A stretch of 64,000 nucleotides of DNA. Source: Ligilactobacillus apodemi DSM 16634 = JCM 16172 (lineage in GTDB: Bacteria > Bacillota > Bacilli > Lactobacillales > Lactobacillaceae). The notes beneath the pieces are model-generated. The model was given only the letters and a program-made list of their open reading frames with translations, was not told where the DNA came from and did no database searches. The position numbers and the translations under genes were made by a program. The stretch is from the NCBI RefSeq assembly GCF_001434405.1, contig NZ_AZFT01000048.1, forward strand, positions 100,517 to 164,516. The letters are read 5' to 3'. Below are positions 52,784-63,100 of this stretch, one piece after another (position 1 is the stretch's first letter; the number at the start of each line of letters is the position of its first letter).

Positions 52784-53975
52784 GATGTTCCACCTCATTT
52801 CCTGAAAGTGCAGCTAGGACCGCACCACGAATAATAATACCGCGCAACCGTTTTTGCTCATCTAAGACTGCAAATGGGATAGTTGTCGTAGAAATATCGG
52901 CTAATAATTCAGTTAAAACAGTATCTAGCGTCGTTGTTGGAACGTCGGTCATCAAGACATCATGCAAATCAGTTTTGCCTTTTTTGAGAAGTTGGGAGAC
53001 ATCTTGAGCAGATGCGATGCCCTTAAAGCGATACTTACTATCAACTAAGTAGATCGACGAAGTATTATTTTCACGCATTTCACGTAAAGCGGTTCGTGGA
53101 CCAGCTTTGTCAATATTGACCATTGCTGGCGTGATCATAACGTTTTCGGCTGTTAAGATGCGACTACGATCAACATCTTCAATGAATTTTTCAACATAAT
53201 CATCGGCTGGTGAAGTCAAGATCTCTTCTGGTGTACCAACTTGAACTAATTTAGCATTACGCATGATCATAATATGATTGCCTAATTTCAAGGCTTCATT
53301 TAGATCGTGACTGATGAAAATGATCGTTTTATTTAAATCTGCTTGAATACGCAAAAGCTCATCTTGCATTTCTTTGCGGTTTAATGGATCTAACGCAGAG
53401 AAAGCTTCGTCCATTAATAAAATCTGTGCATCACTGGCCAAGGCGCGAGCAAGCCCAACACGTTGTTGCATCCCACCAGATAGCTGATCAGGATATTGTT
53501 CACCATAACCCTGTAACCCAACTAGCTCTAAGGCATGTTGCGCCTTTTTAAGGCGTTCATCTTTGGAAACATTTTTGATTTCAAGACCATAAGCCACATT
53601 TTCTAAAACTGTATAGTGTGGAAAAAGTGCAAAATTTTGAAATACCATACTCATTTTATTGCGGCGGAATTCAAGCATTTCTTTTTTAGATAATTTAGTT
53701 AGATCTTGACCGTCTACGATGATTTGCCCTGAAGTAGCTGGAATCAGTTGGTTTAGCATCCGTAAAACTGTTGATTTACCACTCCCTGAAAGCCCCATGA
53801 TCACAAAGATCTCACCTTGTTGGACTTGGAAAGAGACGCGGTCGACCCCAACGGTAGCACCAGTCTTCTTTAAAATTTCTTCTTTACTTAGACCTTGGAC
53901 CGCAAGTTTACTAGCTTTTTCAACTTGACGTCCAAAAATTTTACTGACGTTTTTTACGTCAATTTCGACTGTCAT
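52776..53975 (-). CDS. opuAA: Glycine betaine ABC transporter ATPase with CBS domains
   Basis: ATPase of 399 residues. Walker A GLSGSGKST near 60-68, Q-loop VFQNFALFPHYTV, signature LSGGMQQR, Walker B ILLMDEAFSALD, H-loop ISHDLNEA. The C-terminal ~120 residues form two CBS modules (ENVMITPAMV, DVLMTDVPTTTLDT), which in OpuA sense ionic strength and gate transport. First gene of opuAA-AB-AC; AGAAAGGAAG before the ATG. Uptake of betaine protects against osmotic stress. Confidence 0.93.
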   Translation of the reverse strand: MTVEIDVKNVSKIFGRQVEKASKLAVQGLSKEEILKKTGATVGVDRVSFQVQQGEIFVIMGLSGSGKSTVLRMLNQLIPATSGQIIVDGQDLTKLSKKEMLEFRRNKMSMVFQNFALFPHYTVLENVAYGLEIKNVSKDERLKKAQHALELVGLQGYGEQYPDQLSGGMQQRVGLARALASDAQILLMDEAFSALDPLNRKEMQDELLRIQADLNKTIIFISHDLNEALKLGNHIMIMRNAKLVQVGTPEEILTSPADDYVEKFIEDVDRSRILTAENVMITPAMVNIDKAGPRTALREMRENNTSSIYLVDSKYRFKGIASAQDVSQLLKKGKTDLHDVLMTDVPTTTLDTVLTELLADISTTTIPFAVLDEQKRLRGIIIRGAVLAALSGNEVEHHA

Positions 53976-54154
53976 TAAATCTTCCTTTCTGTTTTATAAG
54001 TGTTTATGCTTGAATTCGTTGTATTAACCCTAGCATATCAAGGAGATGTATGCAAATTGTAACGAATGTTAACAACCGCTTACTTGTGCTTAACAATAGT
54101 AGCTAGAAAAATCCCAAATTTCTGCAAAATTCTGCGCTATTACAGGGCAAAAAT

Positions 54155-54187
54155 AAAAAAACATCTGCCAAAATGACAGATGTTTTT
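54155..54187 (-). terminator. Terminator of the 45-residue protein gene
   Basis: AAAACATCTG pairs with CAGATGTTTT, 9-base loop, T-runs on both strands. Confidence 0.8.
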
Positions 54188-54207
54188 GATATGAACTATG
54201 ACGGTAA

Positions 54208-54345
54208 TTAAGCGCGTAGGTGTGCAGCGTCAGAATCAAGTTTTGCGAAGCCTGATCCGGCAGCTGGCTTAGGTTGCTTAGCACGTTTTTCCATTGCTTT
54301 GCGAGCCATTGCCTTGCGTTCTTCTTTACTTAACTTCTTAGCCAT
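54208..54345 (-). CDS. Small basic protein of 45 residues
   Basis: MAKKLSKEERKAMARKAMEK, then RAKQPKPAAGSGFAKLDSDA and AHLRA. A strong GGGAGGCGAAGG site lies just before the ATG and a terminator follows, so it is a real monocistronic gene despite its size. The N-half is a highly charged helix, the C-half Pro/Gly-rich. Similar short unnamed proteins exist in lactobacilli; no function is known to me. Ribosome or RNA association is a guess from charge. Confidence 0.75.
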   Translation of the reverse strand: MAKKLSKEERKAMARKAMEKRAKQPKPAAGSGFAKLDSDAAHLRA

Positions 54346-54489
54346 GTCCTTCGCCTCCCGTATATTCATAATCGTGGATCTACCCACGGTCTTATTATAA
54401 AACTATTTAATTTAAGTTCAAGCATCTTGCATCCAAGATAATACCTAAGTAAAATATTTCATACCACATTTGAGAAAAGAGGTAAAACA

Positions 54490-54918
54490 ATGCAGATCAG
54501 ACAAAGTGACGATATCACCAGTAAAATTTATCAAGATGCTTTGAGCCTACGAAAGGCCGTTTTTGTCGAGGAACAAGGAGTTGCTAGCGACCTGGAGCTA
54601 GAAAATGAGACAGGACCAGTTTATTTTGTTGGTTATTTAGCGGATAAACCAGTTGCAACGGCACGTGCTTTTGAAGAAGAAGCGGGCGTTTGGCACATTC
54701 AGCGAGTAGCTGTTAGCCGTGATCATCGCGGACAAGGGCTGGCTAAAGAATTGTTTGCTAAGCTTGAACAGGTGGCTAAAGAGTACCAAATAAAAAAACT
54801 TACATTAGGTGCCCAAGATCAAGCCCAAGGTTTTTATCTGAAATTAGGCTACCATGTAGTTGGGGCTGGCTTTATGGAAGCAGGGATCGCTCATCATCAA
54901 ATGGAAAAGCTACTATAA
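54490..54918 (+). CDS. GNAT family N-acetyltransferase (YjcF/ElaA-like)
   Basis: Protein of 142 residues. LRKAVFVEEQGVASDLELE near 21-39 and the acetyl-CoA loop VAVSRDHRGQGLAKELFAKLE near 76-96, then GAQDQAQGFYLKLGYHVVG. This layout is that of the YjcF/ElaA subgroup. AGAGGT before the ATG. No terminator separates it from the promoter of the leader RNA. Confidence 0.88.
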   Translation: MQIRQSDDITSKIYQDALSLRKAVFVEEQGVASDLELENETGPVYFVGYLADKPVATARAFEEEAGVWHIQRVAVSRDHRGQGLAKELFAKLEQVAKEYQIKKLTLGAQDQAQGFYLKLGYHVVGAGFMEAGIAHHQMEKLL

Positions 54919-54931
54919 AAAACGGCTAGAC

Positions 54932-54960
54932 TTGAAATGTTGTGCTAAATAAGATATAAT
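54932..54960 (+). promoter_or_regulatory. Near-consensus promoter of the lemA leader RNA
   Basis: TTGAAA, 17-base spacer, TATAAT. One of the best promoter matches in the window; the start should be near 54967. Confidence 0.75.
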
Positions 54961-54966
54961 TTCAGT

Positions 54967-55168
54967 ATGCGATGAGTCGAGAAGGACCAAGTAACATTTT
55001 TGTTACTCCGCTGCGGCGGCTAGTGGTCAGTGTCGATAGCAGAGCACATTTGCTGCCGGATTGCAGCGTGCTTGAATACATTACATTGTGGAGTGTAGGT
55101 ATTCTATTCATTTTGATAATGAGTACTGCGCTGGCCGAGAGTGAAGTAATTCACCCTTGGCTTTTTTT
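54967..55168 (+). ncRNA. Structured ~200-nt leader RNA ahead of lemA-htpX
   Basis: No credible coding frame. GACCA (54985) pairs with TGGTC (55024) and encloses two hairpins, AGTAAC/GTTACT and CCGC/GCGG. Then come AGCAC-GCTGC/GCAGC-GTGCT (55043-55072), GAATAC/GTATTC (55074-55104), TATTCATT/AATGAGTA, and a terminator GGCC-AG-GTGAA/TTCAC-CTTGGC with seven T (55133-55168). The promoter is strong and none is seen between the terminator and lemA, so lemA-htpX should depend on readthrough. The 5' part recalls T-box stem I (AAGTAAC after GGACC), but no T-box sequence exists. It could also be a stand-alone small RNA. Identity unknown. Confidence 0.6.
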
Positions 55169-55204
55169 GTAAAGAAATGTAACCAGATCTAGGAGGTAAA
55201 TGCC

Positions 55205-55762
55205 ATGTTTTTGATTATGATCGCAGTCATTGTCTTACTGTTAGTTATTATGTATATCTCGCTTTATAATGGCTTGCAACGCGCAAAGATCTATACGGAA
55301 GAATCATGGAGTCAAATTGATGTTCAATTAAAACGGCGCAATGATTTGATCCCAAACTTAGTGGAGACAACTAAAGGATATGCTAAGCACGAAAAGGAAA
55401 CTTTTGCTGAAGTTGTTAAATTACGTAACCAATTAGTTTCGTTGCCTGATGGGGATCATCAAGCTAAAATGGAAGTTTCTAATCAATTGAGTGATAGCTT
55501 GAAATCAATTTTTGCTCTTTCGGAAAGCTATCCAGATTTAAAAGCTAACCAAGAATTTACAAAATTAATGGAAGAATTGACAAATACGGAAAATAAAATT
55601 GCTTATTCCCGTCAATTATTCAATTCTTCTGCGGCAGCTTTTAATCAAAAATTACTGACATTTCCTTCTAACTTGATCGCTAAAATGCATCATTTTACAA
55701 AAGTCGACTATTTGTCAGTTCCTGAAGAACAAAAAGAAGTGCCAAAGGTATCTTTTGATTAG
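55205..55762 (+). CDS. lemA: LemA family protein
   Basis: Protein of 185 residues. One N-terminal membrane anchor (residues 2-20), then the LemA coiled helices: [26 protein letters not shown] near 31-56, and the C-terminal [21 protein letters not shown]. LemA proteins accompany HtpX or other membrane-quality genes; role unknown. AGGAGG before the ATG. It precedes htpX by 13 bases. Confidence 0.92.
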   Translation: MFLIMIAVIVLLLVIMYISLYNGLQRAKIYTEESWSQIDVQLKRRNDLIPNLVETTKGYAKHEKETFAEVVKLRNQLVSLPDGDHQAKMEVSNQLSDSLKSIFALSESYPDLKANQEFTKLMEELTNTENKIAYSRQLFNSSAAAFNQKLLTFPSNLIAKMHHFTKVDYLSVPEEQKEVPKVSFD

Positions 55763-55775
55763 GAGAGAATTTTTT

Positions 55776-56675
55776 ATGCTATACCAACAGATCGCTTCAA
55801 ATAAACGCAAAACTGTCGGTGTAATGGTTGGCTTTTTACTTTTAGTAGGTGTGATCGGGGCAGCGATCGGTTATGCTTTTGCTGGAAGTGCTTTGATAGG
55901 GATCATTTTTGCAATTGTGATCGGTTTTGTCTACATGTTTGTCATGCTAGGACAATCGGCTGATGTAGTTATGAGTATGAATCATGCCCGTGAGATCACT
56001 GATCCAAGTCAAGCGCCAGAATTGTGGCATATTGTCGAAGATATGGCATTAGTTGGTAAAGTTCCAATGCCACGCGTTTTTATCATTGAGGATAATAGTC
56101 CCAATGCTTTTGCGACGGGAAATGATCCTTCAAATGCGGCGGTTGCAGCTACTACAGGGTTGTTAACGCGCTTAAACCGTGAAGAGCTCGAAGGTGTGAT
56201 GGCGCATGAAGTCTCGCATATTCGCAATTACGATATCAGACTGCAGACTGTGGCGTTAGCACTTGCATCGGTAGTTTCGATCTTAGCTAACTTTGGGATG
56301 CATTCCCTTTTTTGGGGGGGACATCGCCGACGCAATGATCGCGATGACAGTGGCGGTGGTGTGTTTGAGATCGTAATGATGCTTTTAGCCTTGCTGGCGG
56401 TGATCTTGGGGCCATTAGCAGCCATGATCGCGCAAATGGCACTTTCACGTAATCGTGAGTATTTGGCTGATGCTTCTGCGGTTGAACTAACACGTAATCC
56501 GTTAGGGCTTGTCAATGCTTTGGAAAAAATCTCAACCAGTGAACCAATGCAGGCTGCGGATGCAAGTAGTGCGTCAATGTATATTGCTGATCCTTTTAAA
56601 GGAAAAACGTGGGCGCATCTCTTTGATACGCATCCACCGATTGAAGAACGAGTTAAACGTTTACGCCAAATGTAA
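55776..56675 (+). CDS. htpX: Membrane zinc protease HtpX
   Basis: M48 protease of 299 residues that degrades misfolded membrane proteins. N-terminal pair of hydrophobic segments (about 16-60), zinc site [14 protein letters not shown] near 148, a second membrane pair (about 165-225), the third zinc ligand region [19 protein letters not shown] near 228, and [13 protein letters not shown] at the end. Start at ATG 55776 with AGGAGAG upstream; the frame from 55755 is too long. Confidence 0.95.
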   Translation: MLYQQIASNKRKTVGVMVGFLLLVGVIGAAIGYAFAGSALIGIIFAIVIGFVYMFVMLGQSADVVMSMNHAREITDPSQAPELWHIVEDMALVGKVPMPRVFIIEDNSPNAFATGNDPSNAAVAATTGLLTRLNREELEGVMAHEVSHIRNYDIRLQTVALALASVVSILANFGMHSLFWGGHRRRNDRDDSGGGVFEIVMMLLALLAVILGPLAAMIAQMALSRNREYLADASAVELTRNPLGLVNALEKISTSEPMQAADASSASMYIADPFKGKTWAHLFDTHPPIEERVKRLRQM

Positions 56676-56678
56676 CTA

Positions 56679-56718
56679 ACAACGGGTATTCACTTTAGAA
56701 GTGGTACCCGTTGTTGTT
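56679..56718 (+). terminator. Terminator of lemA-htpX
   Basis: ACAACGGGTA-CACTT pairs with AAGTG-TACCCGTTGT, then TGTTTT. Confidence 0.8.
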
Positions 56719-56800
56719 TTGTGATGATTTAAGCTGATTTTTGACAGAGAAATTCAAAATGTTAAAAATACTTCGTAGCAAGGAAAAAGAATATCGTTTG

Positions 56801-56809
56801 TGATACAAT
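56801..56809 (+). promoter_or_regulatory. Extended -10 promoter of murF
   Basis: TGATACAAT, 70 bases before murF. A longer frame starting at GTG 56800 would overlap it and is rejected. Confidence 0.45.
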
Positions 56810-56880
56810 GGAAAAGAACTGATAAAAAAGTTATGTCATTTTACGGAATGTCCGTAGTTGGCAGAAAGGAAGAAATTCGC

Positions 56881-58257
56881 ATGAAGATGCAATTATCTGA
56901 AATTGCTCGTGCCTTAAATATAGAAGGATCTGAAGACTGGGATAATATCACGATCACCAGCATAAGTTTTGATAGTCGAGAGTTAACAAAAGGAGCTTTA
57001 TTTGTTCCGTTGATGGGGCAACAAGATGGTCACGATTATGTCAGCTCAGCGATCGCTAATGGAGCTAGCGCTGTTTTATGGCAAGCAGACCATGAAAATG
57101 AGCCACATGAAGTTCCAGCACTTAAAGTTAATGATACTTTAGATGCTTTACAAAGCTTAAGTCGCTATTATCTGCAAAAAATCAACCCTAAAGTCGTAGC
57201 GGTAACCGGTAGTAACGGTAAAACGACAACTAAGGACATGATTGCAGCGGTTTTGGCGACTCAATTTAATGTGAAGAAGACTTTTGCGAACTTTAACAAT
57301 GAGATCGGTGTGCCAATGACGATTCTTTCAATGGAGCCTAATACTGAGATCTTAGTGGTTGAGATGGGGATGGATCGCTTTGGTCAAATTGATCAATTAA
57401 GTCATTTAGCGCAACCTGATGTAGCTGTGATCACCATGATTGGTGAAGCACATATCGAATTTTTTGGTTCACGTGACAAGATCGCCGATGCAAAGATGGA
57501 AATCGTTAACGGCTTAAAAGAAGATGGTATCTTGATTTATAACGGTGATGAACCGTTATTGGTCAAGCGCGCACAAGACATTTCGCAAGAAACATTTACT
57601 TTTGGAAATGAAGCAACCGATGATCTGCAAAGTGTTAATGTGGTAAGTGATGCAACTAAATCAAGTTTTAGAGTTACCATGTGGCCAGATGCTAACTTTA
57701 CGATCCCGATGATTGGGGCATATAATGTCAAAAATGCCTTAGCTGCCTTAAGCGTAGGGAAGTATTTCCATATTGATGTCAACGAAATGGCTCAAGCGCT
57801 AGAAAAATTTGACATCACTAAAAATCGGACTGAATGGCGTGATGGCTTAGGTGGATACCGAATTTTAAGTGATGTTTACAATTCTAATCCGACTGCTGCT
57901 AAAGAAGTTTTGCGAGCCTTTTCAGAAGTTAGCACAACCGGTAAACGAGTTGCAGTTTTAGGCGATATGCTTGAATTAGGTAAAGATGAGCAAGCAATGC
58001 ATGCTAGTTTAGCTGATGCGATCGATCCTGAAAAGATTTCAGCAGTCTATCTTTGTGGGCCTTTGATGCAAAGTTTAGCTGATAAACTTACGGAAAAATT
58101 TATGCCTACGCAGATCCATCAATATTCACCGGATCAAAAGGCGAAACTTGCTACTGATTTAAAGGCAATGTTAGGAAAAGATGACTTGGTTTTATTAAAA
58201 GCTAGTCATGGGATCCATTTAGAAGAAGTCTTGGCAGACATTGCTAAGACTGAATAA
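56881..58257 (+). CDS. murF: UDP-MurNAc-tripeptide--D-Ala-D-Ala ligase
   Basis: MurF, 458 residues, adds D-Ala-D-Ala to the peptidoglycan precursor in the cytoplasm. N-terminal DSRELTKGALFVPL near 31-44, ATP loop VTGSNGKTTTKDM near 111-123, NEIGVPMTIL, the carbamoyl-Lys region, KNRTEWR near 318 and SNPTA near 341. Start at ATG 56881 behind AAAGGAAG. It is followed by the cshA gene, a pair often seen in lactobacilli. Confidence 0.96.
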   Translation: MKMQLSEIARALNIEGSEDWDNITITSISFDSRELTKGALFVPLMGQQDGHDYVSSAIANGASAVLWQADHENEPHEVPALKVNDTLDALQSLSRYYLQKINPKVVAVTGSNGKTTTKDMIAAVLATQFNVKKTFANFNNEIGVPMTILSMEPNTEILVVEMGMDRFGQIDQLSHLAQPDVAVITMIGEAHIEFFGSRDKIADAKMEIVNGLKEDGILIYNGDEPLLVKRAQDISQETFTFGNEATDDLQSVNVVSDATKSSFRVTMWPDANFTIPMIGAYNVKNALAALSVGKYFHIDVNEMAQALEKFDITKNRTEWRDGLGGYRILSDVYNSNPTAAKEVLRAFSEVSTTGKRVAVLGDMLELGKDEQAMHASLADAIDPEKISAVYLCGPLMQSLADKLTEKFMPTQIHQYSPDQKAKLATDLKAMLGKDDLVLLKASHGIHLEEVLADIAKTE

Positions 58258-58337
58258 TAGTGCTATGCTATGATGATACGTACAAAATTATGATTACCAA
58301 AAATACTTTGCAATTGACGGGCTTTTGCAGAGTTGTT

Positions 58338-58374
58338 GTCTGTTATTTTGTGCAGACAGGTGGCTAGCACCACC
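58338..58374 (+). promoter_or_regulatory. Hairpins in the cshA 5' leader
   Basis: GTCTG (58338-58342) pairs with CAGAC (58353-58357) and GGTGG (58359-58363) with CCACC (58370-58374), seven bases before AGGAGG. A structured leader close to the ribosome site could make translation temperature-sensitive, which would suit a cold-shock helicase (inference). Confidence 0.4.
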
Positions 58375-58395
58375 AAATCTAGGAGGAAAAATTTT

Positions 58396-59910
58396 TTGAA
58401 ATTTGATGAACTTGGTCTATCACAAGACCTGTTAAAAGCCGTTAAGCGCAGTGGCTTCGAGGAAGCAACTCCAATTCAAGCAGCAACTATTCCACTTGTG
58501 CTTGAAGGAAAAGATGTAATTGGACAAGCACAAACTGGTACGGGAAAAACGGCGGCCTTTGGGTTACCAATTTTGGAACACGTTGACCCTAAGGAACATG
58601 CAATCCAAGCAATTATTATTTCACCAACACGTGAATTAGCGATCCAAACGCAAGAAGAACTTTATCGCTTAGGTAAAGATAAAAGAGCAAAGGTGCAAGT
58701 TGTTTATGGTGGGGCAGATATTCGGCGCCAAATCAAGCTCTTAAAGAACCCACCTCAAATTTTAGTCGGTACTCCAGGACGTCTATTAGATCATATCAAC
58801 CGTAAAACCGTTGATTTGAGTCATGTAAAAATGCTCGTGTTAGATGAAGCTGATGAGATGTTAGATATGGGCTTTTTAGATGATATTGAAAAAATCATTT
58901 CAGAAGTTCCTAAAGAACGTCAAACATTACTATTTTCAGCTACGATGCCAAAAGAAATTTTACGAATTGGCGAAAAATTCATGACAGAACCTGAAGTTGT
59001 TAAGATCAAGGCTAAAGAATTAACGACAGATCTAGTTGATCAATACTTTGTAAAAGCTCGTGATTATGAGAAGTTTGACATTATGACACGGATCTTAGAT
59101 GTTCAAGCACCTGAGTTGACAATTGTATTTGGGCGGACAAAACGTCGGGTCGATGAATTATCAAAAGGATTAGAAGCACGTGGTTATAATGCTGCTGGCA
59201 TCCATGGTGATCTTTCACAACAAAGACGAATGAGTATCTTGAAACGCTTTAAAGAAGGCAAACTTGATATTTTAGTTGCAACAGATGTGGCAGCTCGTGG
59301 TTTGGATATTTCTGGGGTAACACATGTTTACAACTATGATATTCCACAAGATCCAGAAAGTTATGTTCATCGGATCGGTCGAACTGGACGTGCCGGTCGT
59401 CATGGGGTTTCTGTAACTTTTGTCACTCCAAATGAAATGGATTATTTGCGCGTGATCGAACGCTTGACTAAGAAGCGCATGGATCCTCTTCGTCCACCAA
59501 CAGCTCAAGAAGCCTTTGTTGGTCAAGTATCATCAGCGCTTGATGATATCAAAGAGCTTGTGGCTAAAACTGATACAGATAAATACGAAGAACAAGCTAA
59601 AGAATTATTGGAACAATACGATCAAGTTGATCTTGTTGCTGCCTTGTTGAATAATATGACTAAAGATGATGCAAGTTCAGTTCCAGTTAAGATCACACCA
59701 GAACGTCCATTGCCTCGACGCAAGAATCGTAATAATAACAATGGTAAATATAAACGTTATAACGGTCGGCGCAACAATAAGTTCAACTCACGTGAGCACA
59801 ACAAGAAAAATCAACGTGATAACGGTAAACGTAAACGTCGCTTTGAAACAAACGAACGTCCACAAAAGAAGACGGGCGAACGAAGCTTTACGATTCGTAC
59901 AAAAGCCTAA
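58396..59910 (+). CDS. cshA: DEAD-box RNA helicase CshA
   Basis: Protein of 504 residues. Q motif [27 protein letters not shown] (split: [13 protein letters not shown]), [35 protein letters not shown], and late [11 protein letters not shown]. The C-terminal ~80 residues are Arg/Asn/Lys-rich ([15 protein letters not shown]), an RNA-binding tail as in CshA. It works in RNA decay and cold-time ribosome assembly. TTG start at 58396, AGGAGG nine bases upstream. Confidence 0.95.
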   Translation: MKFDELGLSQDLLKAVKRSGFEEATPIQAATIPLVLEGKDVIGQAQTGTGKTAAFGLPILEHVDPKEHAIQAIIISPTRELAIQTQEELYRLGKDKRAKVQVVYGGADIRRQIKLLKNPPQILVGTPGRLLDHINRKTVDLSHVKMLVLDEADEMLDMGFLDDIEKIISEVPKERQTLLFSATMPKEILRIGEKFMTEPEVVKIKAKELTTDLVDQYFVKARDYEKFDIMTRILDVQAPELTIVFGRTKRRVDELSKGLEARGYNAAGIHGDLSQQRRMSILKRFKEGKLDILVATDVAARGLDISGVTHVYNYDIPQDPESYVHRIGRTGRAGRHGVSVTFVTPNEMDYLRVIERLTKKRMDPLRPPTAQEAFVGQVSSALDDIKELVAKTDTDKYEEQAKELLEQYDQVDLVAALLNNMTKDDASSVPVKITPERPLPRRKNRNNNNGKYKRYNGRRNNKFNSREHNKKNQRDNGKRKRRFETNERPQKKTGERSFTIRTKA

Positions 59911-59920
59911 AATAATTACT

Positions 59921-59950
59921 GCTCTCAGCTTTGTGCTGAGAGCTTTTTTT
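59921..59950 (+). terminator. Terminator of cshA
   Basis: Perfect GCTCTCAGC/GCTGAGAGC with a TTTGT loop and seven T. Confidence 0.92.
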
Positions 59951-60075
59951 GTCTAAAAATTCAATCATCTAGCTAAGTTAATTTTCTAAAATGTCCACAC
60001 ATATTTTTATTTATATTTTATGTTTAATGAATAAATAAGTTTTTATTGAACATAATTACATAAAACGAATCAAAA

Positions 60076-60149
60076 CTATTGAATATAACTTATAGTAGGT
60101 CTACAGTATGTCTAACTATTGAATATTGCGGTAACAAAATATTCAATAG
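60076..60149. repeat. CTATTGAATAT repeats at the adhesin promoter
   Basis: CTATTGAATATA at 60076, CTATTGAATATT at 60116 and the exact inverse AATATTCAATAG at 60138. The last two form a 12-bp perfect inverted repeat with a 10-base spacer; the first is a direct repeat exactly 40 bases upstream. The set spans the predicted -35 and transcription start, as expected for operators of a dimeric regulator. Confidence 0.6.
60079..60107 (+). promoter_or_regulatory. Likely promoter of the YSIRK adhesin gene
   Basis: TTGAAT, 17-base spacer, TACAGT. The -35 lies inside the first of the CTATTGAATAT repeats. Confidence 0.45.
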
Positions 60150-60173
60150 CTAAAAAATATGGAGGGGATAGAA

Positions 60174-63100
60174 ATGCTTTCAAAAAATAATCATAAGCTT
60201 CGATTGCAAAAGTTAGCGGCTACTAAGCAACATTTTGCAATCAAAAAGTTTACAGTTGGTGTTGCTTCAGTTTTGATCAGTTCAACCTTCGCATTATATG
60301 TCTCTACTCAAAGTCAATATGTTCAAGCGGATAATGCCAGCGCACAAACAAGTGAGCAAAAAAGCACACAAGCGCAGGCTGATTTACCTAGTGATAAAGA
60401 ATCGTCTTCTCAAGTTTTATCTGGCAAACAAACTACAGGTGTTTCTACTGATAAAAACAAAGTTGCTGAGACTAAAAAAGCAGCACAAGTAGCTACTAAG
60501 AAAACACAAACGTCACAAACAACTCCGGTTAAACCTGCCGAGACAACTAGTTCGGTGACACAAGTGCAAAAACCACAAGTCACTTCAGCCGATAAATCAG
60601 AAAAATCGGCTCCAACAGCAACTTCAAAAATGCAAGCACCAGCTCAGACAGCGGTTGCTCCAGAAAATGATTCACAACAACAAAAGTCACAAGCAGCTCA
60701 AGCTACAAGTTCAGTAGTATCACAGCCAAGCAACGTAAATTCACCAAATAAACCAGCCGATCCACAAGTACAAGAAAAAAATGTCGCTCCTAATGCAAAT
60801 CAGTATCAAGATGCCGTTGCCCCATCAGATAATAATACTCAAAGTAAAGCAGTAATTGATCCACAATGGACAGCCGATGCACAAAAAGCGGTAGCTAATA
60901 AGAGCGGTTTATATACGCCAAAGTTAAGTTATAACGCTAAATGGTATACCATGGCCTTTGATCCAGGGATGGTTACAAAAGATGTCTTGACGGGGAACAC
61001 GCTCCCATTTACGGTAGTCAACCACCGCTCTGATGCTTGTGCTGCAAGTTCATCAGCGTATAAGCTACGGGTGCAACTTGATAATCGTTTGGCTAATAAG
61101 GTCAATGGAGTTTCAGTTAGTGTTTCCGGTGATGAGTCTAAAGTTGTCAATTTCACACGTGTTGTAGGTGATGATAACAAGCCAACTAATATGTGGGAAG
61201 CTAACATGATTTATAGCCGTGGTGGCATTTTTGGTGGTGGTCTGGTGAACGCCGGGGTTTCACAGGTAGCTAAAAATGGGAAGATCACTTTAGTTGATAC
61301 TGTTCAAAATGTCTTGCGTCAGCTTCCTGATGTAGCGAAACAACCACTGGCTTATAATGCCTATGTTTACGATGATACTAGTCATACGGCATTATTGTCG
61401 ACGAATAACGCAGGCTACGTTGTTGGTCCTGGAGATCCGTTGGCAAAAGTTCCGGTTTCAACGCCAGAAGAGTCTAAATTTAACGGTGCGCATTCAGTTG
61501 TTACTTACGATCCGACCATTGGTAAAAATGGTGCCTTAGTAGTCTTCTATCAAGCCGATAAATCCTATATGTGGTCTTATGATAACGATTGGCGCCTACA
61601 ATTAAATTATGCGATCGATCCAACATTATTACCTTATTTAGAAAAGGTAAATGGTGCTCGGACGGTAGAATTAGACATGTTGACCGGGGGGACCTTGCCA
61701 AGTACCGATGGCGCATACGGCTTTGAAAAGCAGTATGACAAAGTGGCAGGAAAATCGGTTTGGAGACCGTTAGCATATAATTCACCTTTAACGAAAAAAG
61801 TTGCAGATCTGCCGTTTAATGATGATGGGACTGGAAAATTAAATCCGACAAATTTGGGAAGTTATATTGATTTTCAAAATGGACTCCTTTATCATGGACG
61901 TCCAGCTGCGTTGCGCTTAGTGTACCGGTTAAATAAAAAACCATCTGAGATCTACACTGATTTATTGAAAAAGGGCGATTCAAATGGAAATCTGCTCTTT
62001 AGTGAATACTATTCAACCCAGGATGGTACGATGCAAGCTTATTCTTTAGCAACAGGGGTCGTTTCATTTAATGACTCTGATGGCGATGGCTTGCCTGATG
62101 TAAAAGAAACTACAGAATCGACTAATCCATTTGTGTCCATGCCAAATGTCTCCAACGTTTATGGAACAGAGCAAAAAGTTCACGGGCAACTTGTTTTTAG
62201 CGACGTTGAAAAAAATCCCCAAAAACTTACTGTTACAGATAAAGACGGAAAAGTTTTAGGGACAACCTCTGTTACACCAGTTAAATTTAATAGTTTGGCA
62301 CAAGCACAACCATTTACGGTTGAACTAAATGCAAAGGTAAATAGTAGTAATTCCAAGTTGAAAGTGGCTGTTGTTCCAGTTTTAGATACTAGTGATGATG
62401 TTGCTGATAATACCGTCCCACAAGTTACAGAAGTTGCAGTTAAAGCGGCTCCGGTCGGCGTAACTGGGAAAGAGTATCCGTTAAATGCAAGTTTTTTGGA
62501 AGACCCTAAATTGCTAGTTGCCAATGCAGACCAATTGCCAACCGATGCTAAATATTCTTGGGTAACCAAACCAGATTTAACTAAAAGTGGCAACCAGCAA
62601 GTTGAAGTGAAAGTATCTTTTGCTGATAAATATGATCCAACTTATCAGCATGAGTTGGTAGTTCCAGTTTTAGTTAAAGTTGCTGATTTTGATCTAAAGG
62701 ATGGGTCTTTTAAAGTCAAAGCTGTGACAATGCACGTTAATGAGAACAGCAATACGGTCCCGTTAACACCAAAAGATTTATTAAGTTGGACCTCACGAGA
62801 TGGTAAAAAAACATTGGCGGGAGAACCATTATGGTCACTTGTTAAAAGTGTAAGTTGGGGCGAAAGTCCTGTAACTAACGTAGCGGGTAAAACTACGGGA
62901 TTTGTAAGTGTTGCAACCAAAGATGATCAAGAAATGTTGGCAAGCGTTGACATTAATGTTGTTGGTGCTAAAGCAAAAACAGGTTTGACGGTTCCTTGGG
63001 GACAGCAATTAAATGCTGGTGATGCAGTTGCTAATCAAGCGGAATTAGAACAATTTGGTCCAGTGACATATGCTTGGAAAAAGCCACTTCAAGTTACACC

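Noticed and set aside
54967..55168. T-box riboswitch before lemA
   Set aside because: No TGGNACCGCG T-box sequence, the AGTAAC element forms a short local hairpin, and the genes are not amino-acid related. Left as unidentified RNA.
54972..55172. 66-codon frame over the leader RNA
   Set aside because: No ribosome site, and it ends in the terminator T-run; the structure explains the sequence better.
56800..56880. Longer murF start at 56800
   Set aside because: It overlaps the -10 box, and MurF homologues start near ATG 56881.
58333..58395. Longer cshA start at 58333
   Set aside because: No ribosome site, and it runs through leader hairpins; TTG 58396 follows AGGAGG.
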